Shown here: piece by piece, positions 1-7,781 of the stretch | Layout of the letters: every line of letters starts with the position of its first letter | Numbering within the stretch: position 1 is the stretch's first letter | Assembly: GCA_937868205.1 (NCBI GenBank) | Contig: CALMMC010000075.1 | Span: 1 to 29,925, forward strand | Origin: JAAZPG01 sp012797375 | Lineage (GTDB): Bacteria > Acidobacteriota > Aminicenantia > Aminicenantales > UBA4085 | Direction of reading: 5' to 3' | Length of the DNA: 29,925 bases | Made by a program: the position numbers and the translations under genes | The notes under the pieces: model-generated | Told to the model about the DNA's origin: nothing | Databases searched by the model: none | Seen by the model: the letters and a program-made list of their open reading frames with translations, nothing else

Positions 1-120
1 GACCACGACGTCCGCCTTCTCCGTTCCGGCCAGGGAAGCCCACGCTTCGAACCAAGCCCGCGTCTCGTCGGCGGTCATGTTCATCTTCCAGTTGGCCGCG
101 ACGAACGGACGCTTTTTCAT
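1..120 (-). CDS. tpiA: Triosephosphate isomerase, N-terminal 40 codons (cut by window edge)
   Basis: This minus-strand reading frame starts at ATG 120 and is open to base 1. It begins MKKRPFVAANWKMNMT, the hallmark N-terminus of triosephosphate isomerase, in which the Asn-Trp-Lys segment supplies the active-site Asn and Lys. The enzyme interconverts dihydroxyacetone phosphate and glyceraldehyde-3-phosphate in the cytoplasm. It follows pgk by only 10 bases, so it is the third gene of a gap-pgk-tpiA operon. There is no strong ribosome binding site at the start; the GGAAGG at the end of pgk lies a little far upstream, which suggests coupled translation. Only the first 40 residues are visible, so completeness cannot be judged. 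Confidence 0.93.
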   Translation of the reverse strand, partial: MKKRPFVAANWKMNMTADETRAWFEAWASLAGTEKADVVV

Positions 121-130
121 CGCCGCGTCG

Positions 131-1303
131 TCATCCTTCCAGGGCTTCAAGGCCGGGAAGCGTTCCCGTGGCGATGAATTCGAGGCTCGCCCCGCCGCCC
201 GTGGAGATGTGGCCGATCCGGTCGCCGACGCCGGCCTTGGCCACGGCCGCGATCGAATCGCCGCCGCCGATGATCGAAACCGCCGGGGAGGCGGCCACGG
301 CCTGGGCGATCTGCATCGTTCCCTCGGCGAAAGCCGGATTCTCGAAAACGCCGAGCGGACCGTTCCAAAAGACGGTCTTGGCCCGGCCGATGATCGCCGA
401 GTAGGTCGCGATGGTTTTGGGGCCGATGTCGACGCCCAGGAGGACGTCGGGGAAGGGATATTCGCCCGTCATCCGGTCGATGACGCCGGAATCGATCGAG
501 GGCGCCAGGGCGTGGTCGGACGGAAGGCGGAGACGGACGCCGCGATCGGCGGCCTTTTTCATGATCCCGAGGGCGAGATCGAACTTATCGGGCTCGACCA
601 GCGATTTCCCGACGCCCTTGCCCTGGGCGGCGAGAAACGTGTAGGCCATCGCTCCGCCGATCAGGACGTCGTCGGCCTTGTCGAGCAGGGATTCGATGAC
701 CGGGATCTTGTCCTCCGTCTTCGCCCCGCCCAGAACGGCCGTGAAGGGCTTGACCGGATGAAGGACCTTGCCGAGGAATTCGACTTCCTTTTTCAACAGG
801 TAGCCGGCGGCTTTCGCCGGGACGAGCCCGGCGACCCCGACGACCGAGGCATGGGCCCGGTGGCTCGAGCCGAACGCGTCGTTGACGAACACGTCGACGC
901 CCCGGGCGAACTCCCGGGCAAGCTCGGGATCGTTCTTCGTTTCCCCGGGCTGGAAGCGGACGTTTTCCAGAAGCACGATGTCGCCGTCCCGGAGACCGTC
1001 CTTGAGGCGGTCGACGTCGGGTCCGATGACGTCGGGCGCCATCTCCACCTTCCGGCCGAGGAGCTCGGCCAGGCGGACGGCGGCCGGGCGGAGGCTGGCC
1101 GCCGGGTCGAATTTTTTCGGGCGCCCGAGATGAGAGGCGAGGATCAGCTTCGCCCCGTGCTCGCTGAGGAAACGGATCGTCGGCAGCGACGCCCGGATGC
1201 GGGTGTCGTTCCGGATCTCTCCGCTCTCGCTCAGGGGGACGTTGAAATCCACCCGGACGAAAACGGTTTTGCCGCGGACGTCGAGATTTTCGATAAACTT
1301 CAT
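131..1303 (-). CDS. pgk: Phosphoglycerate kinase
   Basis: Cytoplasmic glycolytic kinase of 390 residues, a normal bacterial length. It transfers phosphate between 1,3-bisphosphoglycerate and ADP. Visible family motifs, in order, are the N-terminal substrate-binding segment VRVDFNVPL, the basic-patch segments NDTRIRASLPTI and ASHLGRPK, the hinge region VLGGAKTEDKIPV, the nucleotide-binding segments FWNGPLGVFE and GGGDSIAAV, and the C-terminal STGGGASLEF. The start ATG at 1303 lies 7 bases after the gap stop codon and the stop lies 10 bases before tpiA, so the three are one operon read right to left. No lesions are seen. Confidence 0.97.
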   Translation of the reverse strand: MKFIENLDVRGKTVFVRVDFNVPLSESGEIRNDTRIRASLPTIRFLSEHGAKLILASHLGRPKKFDPAASLRPAAVRLAELLGRKVEMAPDVIGPDVDRLKDGLRDGDIVLLENVRFQPGETKNDPELAREFARGVDVFVNDAFGSSHRAHASVVGVAGLVPAKAAGYLLKKEVEFLGKVLHPVKPFTAVLGGAKTEDKIPVIESLLDKADDVLIGGAMAYTFLAAQGKGVGKSLVEPDKFDLALGIMKKAADRGVRLRLPSDHALAPSIDSGVIDRMTGEYPFPDVLLGVDIGPKTIATYSAIIGRAKTVFWNGPLGVFENPAFAEGTMQIAQAVAASPAVSIIGGGDSIAAVAKAGVGDRIGHISTGGGASLEFIATGTLPGLEALEG

Positions 1304-1310
1304 CCTTCAC

Positions 1311-2309
1311 TCACTTTGCGATGTATTTGACCAGGTCGATGAGGCGGCAGGAGTAGCCCCACTCGTTATCGTACCAGGCCAGAATCTTGACGAGATGGCC
1401 ATCGATGACCTTGGTCGACAAGCCGTCGACGATCGCCGAATGCGGGTTATGGAGGAAATCGACGGAGACGAGCGGCTCGTCGGTGTAGTCCAGGATTCCC
1501 TTGAGCGGTCCGGCGGCGGCCGTCTTGAAGGCTTCATTGACGACCTCGGCCGGGGCGGGCTTTTGGACGACGGCGACGAAATCGACCAGGGAGACGTCCG
1601 GGGTCGGCGTGCGGATGGCGATGCCGTCGACCTTCCCCTTCAGCTCCGGCAGGACGATGCCCACGGCCTTGGCCGCGCCGGTCGTCGTCGGGATCTGGGC
1701 GACGGCCGCCGCCCGGGCCCGGCGGAGGTCCTTGTGCGGCGCGTCGAGGATTTTCTGGTCGTTGGTGTAGGAGTGGATCGTGGTCATGAAGCCCTTCTCG
1801 ACCCCGGCCAGCTCGTGCAAGACCTTGACCACGGGGGCCAGGCAGTTGGTCGTGCAGGAGGCGTTCGAGAGGATGTGATGCTTGGTCGGATCGTAGATCC
1901 GCTCGTTGACCCCCATCACAATGGTCACGTCGGGATCGGTCGCCGGAGCGGAGACGATGACCTTCCGGGCCCCTCCCTTCTCGATGTGCTTGACGACGTC
2001 GGGCCGCTTGGTGAACTTGCCCGTGGATTCGAAGACGATCTCGGCGCCGAGATCCTTCCAGGGAAGCTCGCCGGGATCCTTGGCCGCCAGGACCTTGATC
2101 GGATGTCCGTCGACGATGATCGTGTCGGAGGTCGACTGGACGTCCCCGGGAAAAACCCCGAGCACGGAGTCGTATTTCAGGAGATGGGCCAGCGTCCTGG
2201 CGTCGGTGATGTCGTTGACGGCGACGAATTCGATCCCGGAACCGCCCGAGGCCCGGAGCATGTTCCGGCCGATCCGGCCGAAGCCGTTGATTCCAACTTT
2301 AATCGGCAT
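1311..2309 (-). CDS. gap: Glyceraldehyde-3-phosphate dehydrogenase, type I
   Basis: First gene of the gap-pgk-tpiA operon, 332 residues. It oxidatively phosphorylates glyceraldehyde-3-phosphate with NAD in the cytoplasm. The Rossmann start VGINGFGRIGRN is at residues 5-16, the catalytic SNASCTTNC segment puts the nucleophile at Cys152, and the base His179 sits in TTIHSYTNDQ. The frame extends upstream to a TTG, but I chose ATG 2309. An AGGAGG sits about 8 bases before it, and the glycine-rich NAD loop then falls at its usual distance from the N-terminus. Family knowledge makes NAD the likely cofactor; specificity is inferred. Confidence 0.97.
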   Translation of the reverse strand: MPIKVGINGFGRIGRNMLRASGGSGIEFVAVNDITDARTLAHLLKYDSVLGVFPGDVQSTSDTIIVDGHPIKVLAAKDPGELPWKDLGAEIVFESTGKFTKRPDVVKHIEKGGARKVIVSAPATDPDVTIVMGVNERIYDPTKHHILSNASCTTNCLAPVVKVLHELAGVEKGFMTTIHSYTNDQKILDAPHKDLRRARAAAVAQIPTTTGAAKAVGIVLPELKGKVDGIAIRTPTPDVSLVDFVAVVQKPAPAEVVNEAFKTAAAGPLKGILDYTDEPLVSVDFLHNPHSAIVDGLSTKVIDGHLVKILAWYDNEWGYSCRLIDLVKYIAK

Positions 2310-2359
2310 GGCGGTTGCCCTCCTCAAAGAACCGGATTATCGATTTCTGATTATTGAAA

Positions 2360-2387
2360 AGTATCACAGGTGAAGCCGGAAATGCAA
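2360..2387 (-). promoter_or_regulatory. Candidate extended -10 promoter for gap-pgk-tpiA
   Basis: On the minus strand a GATACT hexamer (2365-2360) is preceded by TGT, giving an extended -10 of the TGn type. A weak -35 TTGCAT lies at 2387-2382 with a 16-base spacer. Transcription would start near 2353, leaving a leader of about 45 bases before the gap ATG. This is pattern matching only, and the -35 is poor. Confidence 0.35.
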
Positions 2388-2465
2388 CGCGACCCCGCGA
2401 GGCCGGAATGTCGACGGGAGAGCCGCGGGCCGGCGGATATGGTAAAATCGGCCCGAGGAAATTCC

Positions 2466-4058
2466 ATGAAAATACTGACCGCCGGGCAGATGAGGGAGAT
2501 CGACCGCCGGGCGTTCGAGGAGTTCGGCATCCCGGGTGTCCTCCTGATGGAAAACGCCGGCCGCCGCGTGGCCGAGGAAGTCCGGTCTCTCCGCGGGAAT
2601 TTGGCGGAGGAGCGGATCGTGATCGTCTGCGGCCGGGGCAACAACGGCGGAGACGGCTTCGTCGCGGCCCGCCACCTGTTCAACCTCGGGGCGCGGCCGA
2701 GGATTTTTCTCCTGGCCGGGAAGAACGAGGTCAAGGGCGATGCCGCCCTGAACCTGGACATCGTCCTCCGGCTCGGCCTCGAAATCGTCGAGGTGACGGC
2801 GGCCGCCGGGCGGTCCCGCCTGAATCTGAAGCGGGCTCTCCGGGAGGCGACCGTCATCATCGACGCCATCTTCGGGACGGGGCTGTCCAAGCCGGCCGCC
2901 GGGCTTGCGGCGGCGGTCATCGGGGACATCAACGAATCTCCGGCCGAGACGATCGCCGTCGACCTGCCCTCGGGCCTCTCGTCCGACACGTTCGCCGTCA
3001 TCGGACCGGCCGTCCGGGCCGATGCGACCGTCGCCCTCGGAGCGCCGAAAATCGCCCACGTCTTCCCGCCGGCCGAGGACTACGCCGGCCGGCTCGTCGT
3101 CGCGGAGATTTCCCTGCCGCCCGTTCTTCTCGCCTCGCCCGAATTGAAGCTGGAAATGGCCGGGCCGGAGAACGCCGTTCCCTTTTTCCGGCCGCGGCCG
3201 AGAAGCGGGCACAAGGGGACGTTCGGCCATGTTCTCATCTTGGCCGGGTCGCGGGGGAAGACGGGGGCGGCCGTTCTCGCGGGCAAGGCGGCTTACCGCT
3301 CGGGCGCGGGCTTGGTGACGATCGCGACGCCCGAAAGCTGCGTCCCCGCGGTCGCCCGGACGATGTCCGAGCTGATGACCGAGCCGCTTCCGGAAACGGA
3401 AGAGGGGACGATCGCCGGAGCGGCCCGGCCGCGCCTGGAACGTCTGCTCTCGGGCAAGGACGCCCTCGTCGTCGGACCCGGGCTTTCGACCCATCCCGAA
3501 ACGGCCGCCTTGGTCCGATCGCTCCTGCCGGGCGTCCGCATCCCGACAGTCATTGACGCCGACGGCTTGAACATCCTTGTCGGGAAGCTGGGGTTTTTAA
3601 AAAAAACGGCCCGGCCTCCGGTGTTGACGCCGCATCCCGGCGAATTCGGACGTCTGCTCGGCCGGTCCGTTCCCGAGGTCCTGAACGACCGGCTGGCCCT
3701 GGCTTCGCGGTTCGCCGCGGAGCACCGTGTCCTCCTTGTCCTCAAGGGATACCGGACGCTGGTCGCCGGCCCGGACGGGCGCGTTTCCGTCAACCCGACC
3801 GGGAATCCCGGCATGGCCACGGGCGGTTCGGGCGACGTTCTCAGCGGCCTTCTCGGAGCGTTTCTGGCCGCGGAAAAGAACGCCTTCGGAGCGGCCGTGG
3901 CCTCCGTTTATCTGCACGGGGCGGCCGGCGACATCGCCGCCGCCGAGCTCGGCCAGCGGGCGATGGTCGCCGGGGACATCCTCAAGGCCCTTTCCCGGGC
4001 CATGAAAGTGCTGGAAGACGCGGCCGGCGGCCGGAAGGGGAGGTCGTTCCAGCCGTGA
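2466..4058 (+). CDS. nnr: Bifunctional NAD(P)H-hydrate epimerase / ADP-dependent NAD(P)H-hydrate dehydratase
   Basis: Metabolite-repair enzyme of 530 residues that epimerises and dehydrates damaged NAD(P)H hydrates. The N-terminal YjeF_N epimerase domain (about residues 1-215) shows VCGRGNNGGDGFVAAR, DAIFGTGLSKP and VDLPSGLSSD. The C-terminal ribokinase-like dehydratase domain (about 230-520) shows GHKGTFGHVLILAGS, VVGPGLS, VIDADGLN, LTPHPGEFGRLL, VLKGY and the anion-hole loop ATGGSGDVLSG. The frame is open further upstream, but ATG 2466 has GAGGAA at good spacing and fits the family start MKILTAGQMREID. The last bases overlap the tsaE GTG start, so translation is coupled. This is the standard fusion architecture, and linkage to tsaE is common in bacteria. 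Confidence 0.95.
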   Translation: MKILTAGQMREIDRRAFEEFGIPGVLLMENAGRRVAEEVRSLRGNLAEERIVIVCGRGNNGGDGFVAARHLFNLGARPRIFLLAGKNEVKGDAALNLDIVLRLGLEIVEVTAAAGRSRLNLKRALREATVIIDAIFGTGLSKPAAGLAAAVIGDINESPAETIAVDLPSGLSSDTFAVIGPAVRADATVALGAPKIAHVFPPAEDYAGRLVVAEISLPPVLLASPELKLEMAGPENAVPFFRPRPRSGHKGTFGHVLILAGSRGKTGAAVLAGKAAYRSGAGLVTIATPESCVPAVARTMSELMTEPLPETEEGTIAGAARPRLERLLSGKDALVVGPGLSTHPETAALVRSLLPGVRIPTVIDADGLNILVGKLGFLKKTARPPVLTPHPGEFGRLLGRSVPEVLNDRLALASRFAAEHRVLLVLKGYRTLVAGPDGRVSVNPTGNPGMATGGSGDVLSGLLGAFLAAEKNAFGAAVASVYLHGAAGDIAAAELGQRAMVAGDILKALSRAMKVLEDAAGGRKGRSFQP

Positions 4059-4549
4059 CGAAACCGGCCCCGGCGGAGGACCAGGTCCTGACGACGCGCA
4101 CGGAGCGGGGGACGTATCTCGCGGCCCGGCGCTTGGCCGCCGCCTTCCGGGGCGACGAAGTCGTTTTCCTGACCGGGGAGCTCGGGGCGGGGAAAACCGT
4201 TTTCGCCCGGGGAATCGCGGCCGGCTTGGGGATGAAGAATCCGCGGCTGGTCTGCAGCCCCAGCTATACCCTGATCAATATTTACCAGGGACGGGTTCCG
4301 ATCCTCCACTTGGACCTCTACCGGCTGGGCGGCCAGGCCGAGATCCGCGACCTGGGCTTCGAGGATCACATCGGCGAGGCGGTCATCCTCATCGAGTGGG
4401 GCGAGCGGATCGACTTCCCCCTGGACGGCATCCGCGTCCATATCGGCGTCGAGCCGGACGGAACGCGGACAATCCGGGTCAAGCGTCCGGCGTGCGGCCG
4501 AAATCGAGCGGTTGATCGGTCGAGGTTTTCAGCTCGCGGCGACCGCTGA
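4055..4549 (+). CDS. tsaE: tRNA threonylcarbamoyladenosine biosynthesis ATPase TsaE
   Basis: Small cytoplasmic P-loop ATPase of 164 residues that works with TsaB and TsaD to make t6A37 in ANN-decoding tRNAs. The Walker A GELGAGKT is at residues 41-48. Next come the family signatures CSPSYTLINIY and LHLDLYRLGG, and ILIEWGERI later in the chain. The start is a GTG overlapping the upstream TGA stop (GTGA), with GGGGAGG about 14 bases upstream, so it is probably translated by coupling. The last 20 or so residues are basic, lack recognisable motifs and look like a species-specific tail. Confidence 0.94.
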   Translation: MTKPAPAEDQVLTTRTERGTYLAARRLAAAFRGDEVVFLTGELGAGKTVFARGIAAGLGMKNPRLVCSPSYTLINIYQGRVPILHLDLYRLGGQAEIRDLGFEDHIGEAVILIEWGERIDFPLDGIRVHIGVEPDGTRTIRVKRPACGRNRAVDRSRFSARGDR

Positions 4550-4644
4550 TCGTCCGGCTCGCCCCGCCGCCGGGGAAACCGTTTGACTTCGCCGCCGCGG
4601 ATTTGTCTAATAAGGGCGTCTGTATTTCAACGTCCGAGGCATTC

Positions 4645-5181
4645 ATGACACCTGAACAGCTCAAGCAGCGCATCCTCGAGGTCAAGGATTTCCCTAAACC
4701 CGGCGTCGGGTTCAAGGACATCATGCCGCTCGTTTTGGATCCGGAATCGTATCATTATACGATCGACCGGCTTTCCGCCTGGGCCCGGAACTTAAAGCCG
4801 GACGTCATCGTCGGCATCGAATCCCGCGGATATCTCTTTGCCGCCCCGGTCGCCCGCGACCTCCGCCTGGGCCTGTCGGTCATCCGCAAAAAGGGCAAGC
4901 TGCCCCGCAAGACGGTCTGCGTCCAGGCGCCCAACGAATACGCCGTCGAGTTTTTCGAGAAGCACGCCGACGCCCTCGCCGCCGGCCAGCGGGTCGTCGT
5001 GATCGACGACGTGATCGCCACCGGCTCGTCGTCGATCAGCGCCCTCCGCCTGGTCAAGATGCTCAAGGCCAAGCCGGTCGGTTTCGGGGCGGTCATCGAG
5101 CTGGCCTTCCTCGGCGGCATCCCGGCGATCAGGAAAGCCCATCCGGACGTCGATCTTTTTCATCTCGTCCGGTACGAGTGA
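4645..5181 (+). CDS. apt: Adenine phosphoribosyltransferase
   Basis: Purine-salvage enzyme of 178 residues converting adenine and PRPP to AMP in the cytoplasm. It opens with the typical ILEVKDFPKPGVGFKDIMPL segment. It then has VGIESRGYLFAAPVA, the flexible-loop region IRKKGKLPRKT and the PRPP-binding loop VVVIDDVIATGSSS at 117-130. An in-frame ATG-like start exists 14 codons upstream, but ATG 4645 has GAGG at suitable spacing and matches the family N-terminus. It sits 95 bases after tsaE on the same strand, so it may be in the same transcript. A T-rich hairpin follows the stop codon closely. Confidence 0.95.
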   Translation: MTPEQLKQRILEVKDFPKPGVGFKDIMPLVLDPESYHYTIDRLSAWARNLKPDVIVGIESRGYLFAAPVARDLRLGLSVIRKKGKLPRKTVCVQAPNEYAVEFFEKHADALAAGQRVVVIDDVIATGSSSISALRLVKMLKAKPVGFGAVIELAFLGGIPAIRKAHPDVDLFHLVRYE

Positions 5182-5183
5182 TC

Positions 5184-5220
5184 GCCTTTCCCGGTCCGCC
5201 GGGGGGCTTTTCTTTGTTTT
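5184..5220 (+). terminator. Rho-independent terminator after apt
   Basis: A CCCGG/CCGGG stem with a TCCG loop (5190-5203), extended by T-G wobble pairs, is followed by CTTTTCTTTGTTTT. It begins within 10 bases of the apt stop and would end the nnr-tsaE-apt transcript. The stem is short but the T-rich tail is good. Confidence 0.55.
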
Positions 5221-5567
5221 CGGACTGACAACGCTTTTTCCGGACGACGGATCATCCGGTCCGGGGAACGGTCATTTCGTCTCTCCGCCCGAAAAGAGCA
5301 CCCGCGCGATATCGCCTTTGAAGATGCCGGCCGGCGGCGATGGATCTTCCCCCCGCGAAAGACCGGCGTGATCCGCGGATCCTAATATCCTTCAGACTTC
5401 AGAGAAAACCGGGAGGACTTTGGATCGGCTGATTCCGAAGAAGCGACCGAAAGAACGCCGGGCCTTCCGCCTCGATCTGAAAAAGGAACCCGGCGGCCTC
5501 CGCGCGGAGTTTGCCGCCTTCGCCGGCCCTCGGCCGGATTGTACGGGATCGTCGACAAACCGGAATC
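5221..5567. other. Intergenic stretch with no supported gene
   Basis: This lies between two converging transcription units. Short open frames exist on both strands but have no credible start with a ribosome binding site and no recognisable motif. I see no tRNA-like structure or repeat. It may hold decayed coding sequence, but nothing supports a specific call. Confidence 0.5.
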
Positions 5568-6932
5568 CTAGCGCCCGCGCCGGGAAGCGGGCGCGGTTTT
5601 TCCGTTCATCACCCTTTTTTCCAGCTCGTTCCAGATGTCGGCCCGGTGTCCGCGGCGGTCGAAAAGCCGGCAGGCGTCGACCGTGGCGACTTCGGCTTTT
5701 TCCTGGAACATCGTGATCAAGAATTCGGGCGCGCGGCGGATCCCCTCGCCGATGTTGATCAACACGCGGTCGCCGTTGCGGAGGAGTCCGCGCTTCAAGG
5801 CCTCGAAGAACCCGCCGAGGCCGATGGCCGCGGCCGGCCCGATCCGGACGGAGCGTTCGAACGCCACCAGGCGGGCGATGAGCGGAGTGGCGTCCTCGTC
5901 GAAGGAGAGGATCTCCCCGCCGCTTTCCCGCACGAGCGGGGCCAGGACGGGATAGGTCTTGGGAAAGCCCGCGGCCAGGGTGGCGATGCCGGTCCGGGGA
6001 TTGTGGTAGATCGGGTATGTTTTTTCCCAGCCCTCGGGGTATTTCTTTTTCTTCGCTTCCGCCCAAGCCGCGGCCATGGGGGCGCAACGGCTGGACTGGG
6101 AAAGAATGAAGCGGGGCATCCGGCCGCCCAGCCCGACCGGGGCGAGGTCCCGGCAGCCCTTGGCGATAGCCATCGGGCCGGTCCCCCCGCTCAGGGCTTG
6201 GATATACACGGTCGGGAACTTGCCGAGCAGACGGATCCATTCGAGCATCATCGTCTTCTTCGCCTCGATCCGCATCGGATCGAAATTGCCCCCGGCCAGG
6301 GGCATCTTATGTTTCCGGGCGAAGGCCATGGCGATTTCCTTGGTCAGGGTGTAGTCGCCTTTCACCCGGAAGACGTTCTGCCCGAAGCAGCCGATTTCGG
6401 CCGCCTGGGTCAGGGATGCGTTCTTCGGGATGAAGGCGTAGAAGGAGATTCCGGCGGCCGTCAGGTACCGGGCATAGGCCACGGCCGTGTTGCCGGTGCT
6501 GGAGGCGACGAAGTTCTGGATGCCGTTTTCCTTGAGAACGCTGGAGACGATCGAGCCGGAGAGGTCCTTGAACGTCCCGGTCGCGTAGTTGTCGTCCTGG
6601 CGGTGGGCGAAGACTTGGCAGCGGATCTGGAAGCGCCGGCGGGCGTACTCCTCGAGGAATTCCCACCGGTCGATCGGGACGAGGCCCTCGCCGGCGGTGA
6701 CGATGTTTTTTCGGTCGTTGACCGGAAGGACGTCGAAATAGCGCCACATGCCCGGAAGGCCGTTGGCCGGCCGGCGGAAGAGGTCGCGAACCTTGGCGGG
6801 CGTGGTCCGGTAAACGACGTCGGCCCGGTCGCTGCCGCATTCGGGGCAGCGCTGCCCGGCCTCGAACCAAGGGCCGAATCCGTCGATTTCGGCTCCGCAG
6901 AGGACGCAACGCAGGACGAATTTCTTCCGCAA
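5568..6932 (-). CDS. Threonine-synthase-like PLP enzyme with N-terminal zinc ribbon
   Basis: Fold-type II PLP enzyme of about 454 residues. The N-terminus carries a zinc ribbon, CVLC-x16-CPEC (residues 9-32). The PLP lysine is in ATGTFKDLSGS (about Lys122). Phosphate-binding and family motifs SSTGNTAVAYARY and LSGGTGPMAIAKG follow. Threonine synthase (phosphohomoserine to threonine) is the simplest reading. However, the window's right edge holds a second, more canonical threonine synthase, and this one follows a sulfonucleotide reductase. A sulfite- or sulfide-using relative, such as a cysteate-synthase-like enzyme acting on phosphoserine, is therefore possible. I chose TTG 6932, preceded by GGGGGCGGG and 14 bases after the upstream stop; ATG 6983 would overlap the upstream gene. 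Confidence 0.8.
   Translation of the reverse strand: MRKKFVLRCVLCGAEIDGFGPWFEAGQRCPECGSDRADVVYRTTPAKVRDLFRRPANGLPGMWRYFDVLPVNDRKNIVTAGEGLVPIDRWEFLEEYARRRFQIRCQVFAHRQDDNYATGTFKDLSGSIVSSVLKENGIQNFVASSTGNTAVAYARYLTAAGISFYAFIPKNASLTQAAEIGCFGQNVFRVKGDYTLTKEIAMAFARKHKMPLAGGNFDPMRIEAKKTMMLEWIRLLGKFPTVYIQALSGGTGPMAIAKGCRDLAPVGLGGRMPRFILSQSSRCAPMAAAWAEAKKKKYPEGWEKTYPIYHNPRTGIATLAAGFPKTYPVLAPLVRESGGEILSFDEDATPLIARLVAFERSVRIGPAAAIGLGGFFEALKRGLLRNGDRVLINIGEGIRRAPEFLITMFQEKAEVATVDACRLFDRRGHRADIWNELEKRVMNGKTAPASRRGR
5571..5599 (+). terminator. GC-rich hairpin with T-run blocking rightward read-through
   Basis: GCGCCCGC (5571-5578) pairs perfectly with GCGGGCGC (5587-5594) across an 8-base loop and is followed on the plus strand by GGTTTTT. 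It overlaps the last codons of the leftward threonine-synthase-like gene. It would stop rightward transcripts before they run antisense through that gene. On the minus strand there is no T-run. Confidence 0.45.
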
Positions 6933-6946
6933 GGAGCCCGCCCCCG

Positions 6947-7654
6947 CTATTTTTCGCTTTTGAGATGGCTGTGGAGTCCGCATTCGAGTTTTCCTTTCCC
7001 GGCCCACCGGCCGGACCGTTCGTCGCTTCCCGGTTCGGATTTAGAGGTGCAGCACGGCGGGAAACACCCGATGGAGGCGTATCCCTGCTCGTACAACGGA
7101 TTCGTCGGAAGACGGTGTTTTTCGATGTAAGCCCAGACGCGTTCCCGGTTCCAGGCGAGGAGCGGGTGGATCCGCAGGCCGCCGCTCTCGTCGATCATCA
7201 CCGGCCGGAGATTCCGGCGGGTTTCCGCCTGGTCGCGGCGGAGAGCCGAGACCCAGGCTTTCAATCCGAGCTCCTGCTGGAGGCCGCGGAGCGGATCGAC
7301 TTTGTTGAGGCGGCAGCAGAGGTCGGGATCCCGTTCGAAGAGGCGGGGGCCGTGGAGGCTGAGCTGCTCGACCTTGCTCATTTCCGGGACGATGGTGTGG
7401 ACATTCAGCTTCCACTCCCGCGTCAGGCGGGCCTTGAACTCGAGCGTTTCCGGGAAATGGTAGCCGGTATCGATGAAATAGATCGGAAAATCGAAGACGA
7501 TCTTCCTCAGCATGTGGATGAGGACGACCCCGGACGCCTGGAAAGACGAGGTCATCGCCGTCTGGTAGGGAAGCGCGCGGACCATCCAGCCGAGAATGTC
7601 CTCCGCCTCGGCCGCGGCGAAGCGTTCGTTGAGCTTTTGTATCTCCTGCAACAA
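6947..7654 (-). CDS. cysH: Phosphoadenylyl-sulfate / adenylyl-sulfate reductase (CysH family)
   Basis: Reduces APS or PAPS to sulfite in assimilatory sulfur metabolism; about 235 residues from TTG 7654. Seen: the nucleotide-binding SSFQASGVVLIHML, FPIYFIDTGYHFPET, the cluster-binding DLCCRLNKVDPL, the substrate-binding ALRRDQAETR, SGRW and the C-terminal catalytic ECGLH. The paired cysteines indicate the [4Fe-4S] type, usually APS-specific. Oddity: where the family has CxPC, this protein reads GCFPPCCTS. The open frame runs up to a TTG at 7744, but a consensus promoter sits inside that extension. I therefore place the start at TTG 7654 (or the next codon, also TTG), 4-7 bases after AGAGAGG. 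The PLP enzyme follows in the same operon. Confidence 0.85.
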   Translation of the reverse strand: MLQEIQKLNERFAAAEAEDILGWMVRALPYQTAMTSSFQASGVVLIHMLRKIVFDFPIYFIDTGYHFPETLEFKARLTREWKLNVHTIVPEMSKVEQLSLHGPRLFERDPDLCCRLNKVDPLRGLQQELGLKAWVSALRRDQAETRRNLRPVMIDESGGLRIHPLLAWNRERVWAYIEKHRLPTNPLYEQGYASIGCFPPCCTSKSEPGSDERSGRWAGKGKLECGLHSHLKSEK

Positions 7655-7683
7655 GGGGCCTCTCTTCACTTCAAGAGGCAGCG

Positions 7684-7713
7684 AGTATAGAATTTCCCTT
7701 CCCCTTCTGTCAA
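7684..7713 (-). promoter_or_regulatory. Consensus sigma70 promoter for cysH and the PLP enzyme
   Basis: On the minus strand a perfect -35 TTGACA (7713-7708) and a -10 TATACT (7689-7684) are separated by 18 bases. Transcription would start near 7677, about 23 bases before the TTG start at 7654, with AGAGAGG in between. This places the true translation start downstream of the longest possible frame. Confidence 0.7.
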
Positions 7714-7751
7714 TTTTTTGGAAATCGCCTTCCTCAATCTTCAAATGAATC

Positions 7752-7772
7752 GAAGGCCTGAGGGAGGCCTCC
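7752..7772 (-). terminator. Hairpin after the ybaK-like gene
   Basis: On the minus strand GGAGGCCT pairs with AGGCCTTC (one G-T wobble) around a CCCTC loop, followed by a modest T-rich tail GATTCATTTG. It lies 9 bases beyond the deacylase stop, so it probably separates that operon from cysH. The tail is weak. Confidence 0.4.
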
Positions 7773-7781
7773 CCGCGTTGT

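Noticed and set aside
77..1330. 417-residue open frame antisense to pgk
   Set aside because: Shadow of pgk; repetitive Gly/Asp/Arg-rich sequence without any domain.
5420..5716. 98-residue plus-strand frame after apt
   Set aside because: Arg/Pro-rich without motif; it runs antisense into the PLP enzyme and across a terminator-like hairpin.
7046..7069. Frameshift error as the explanation of CFPPCC in CysH
   Set aside because: The frame is correct on both sides, through to ECGLH; two whole codons are extra, so a simple indel error does not explain it.
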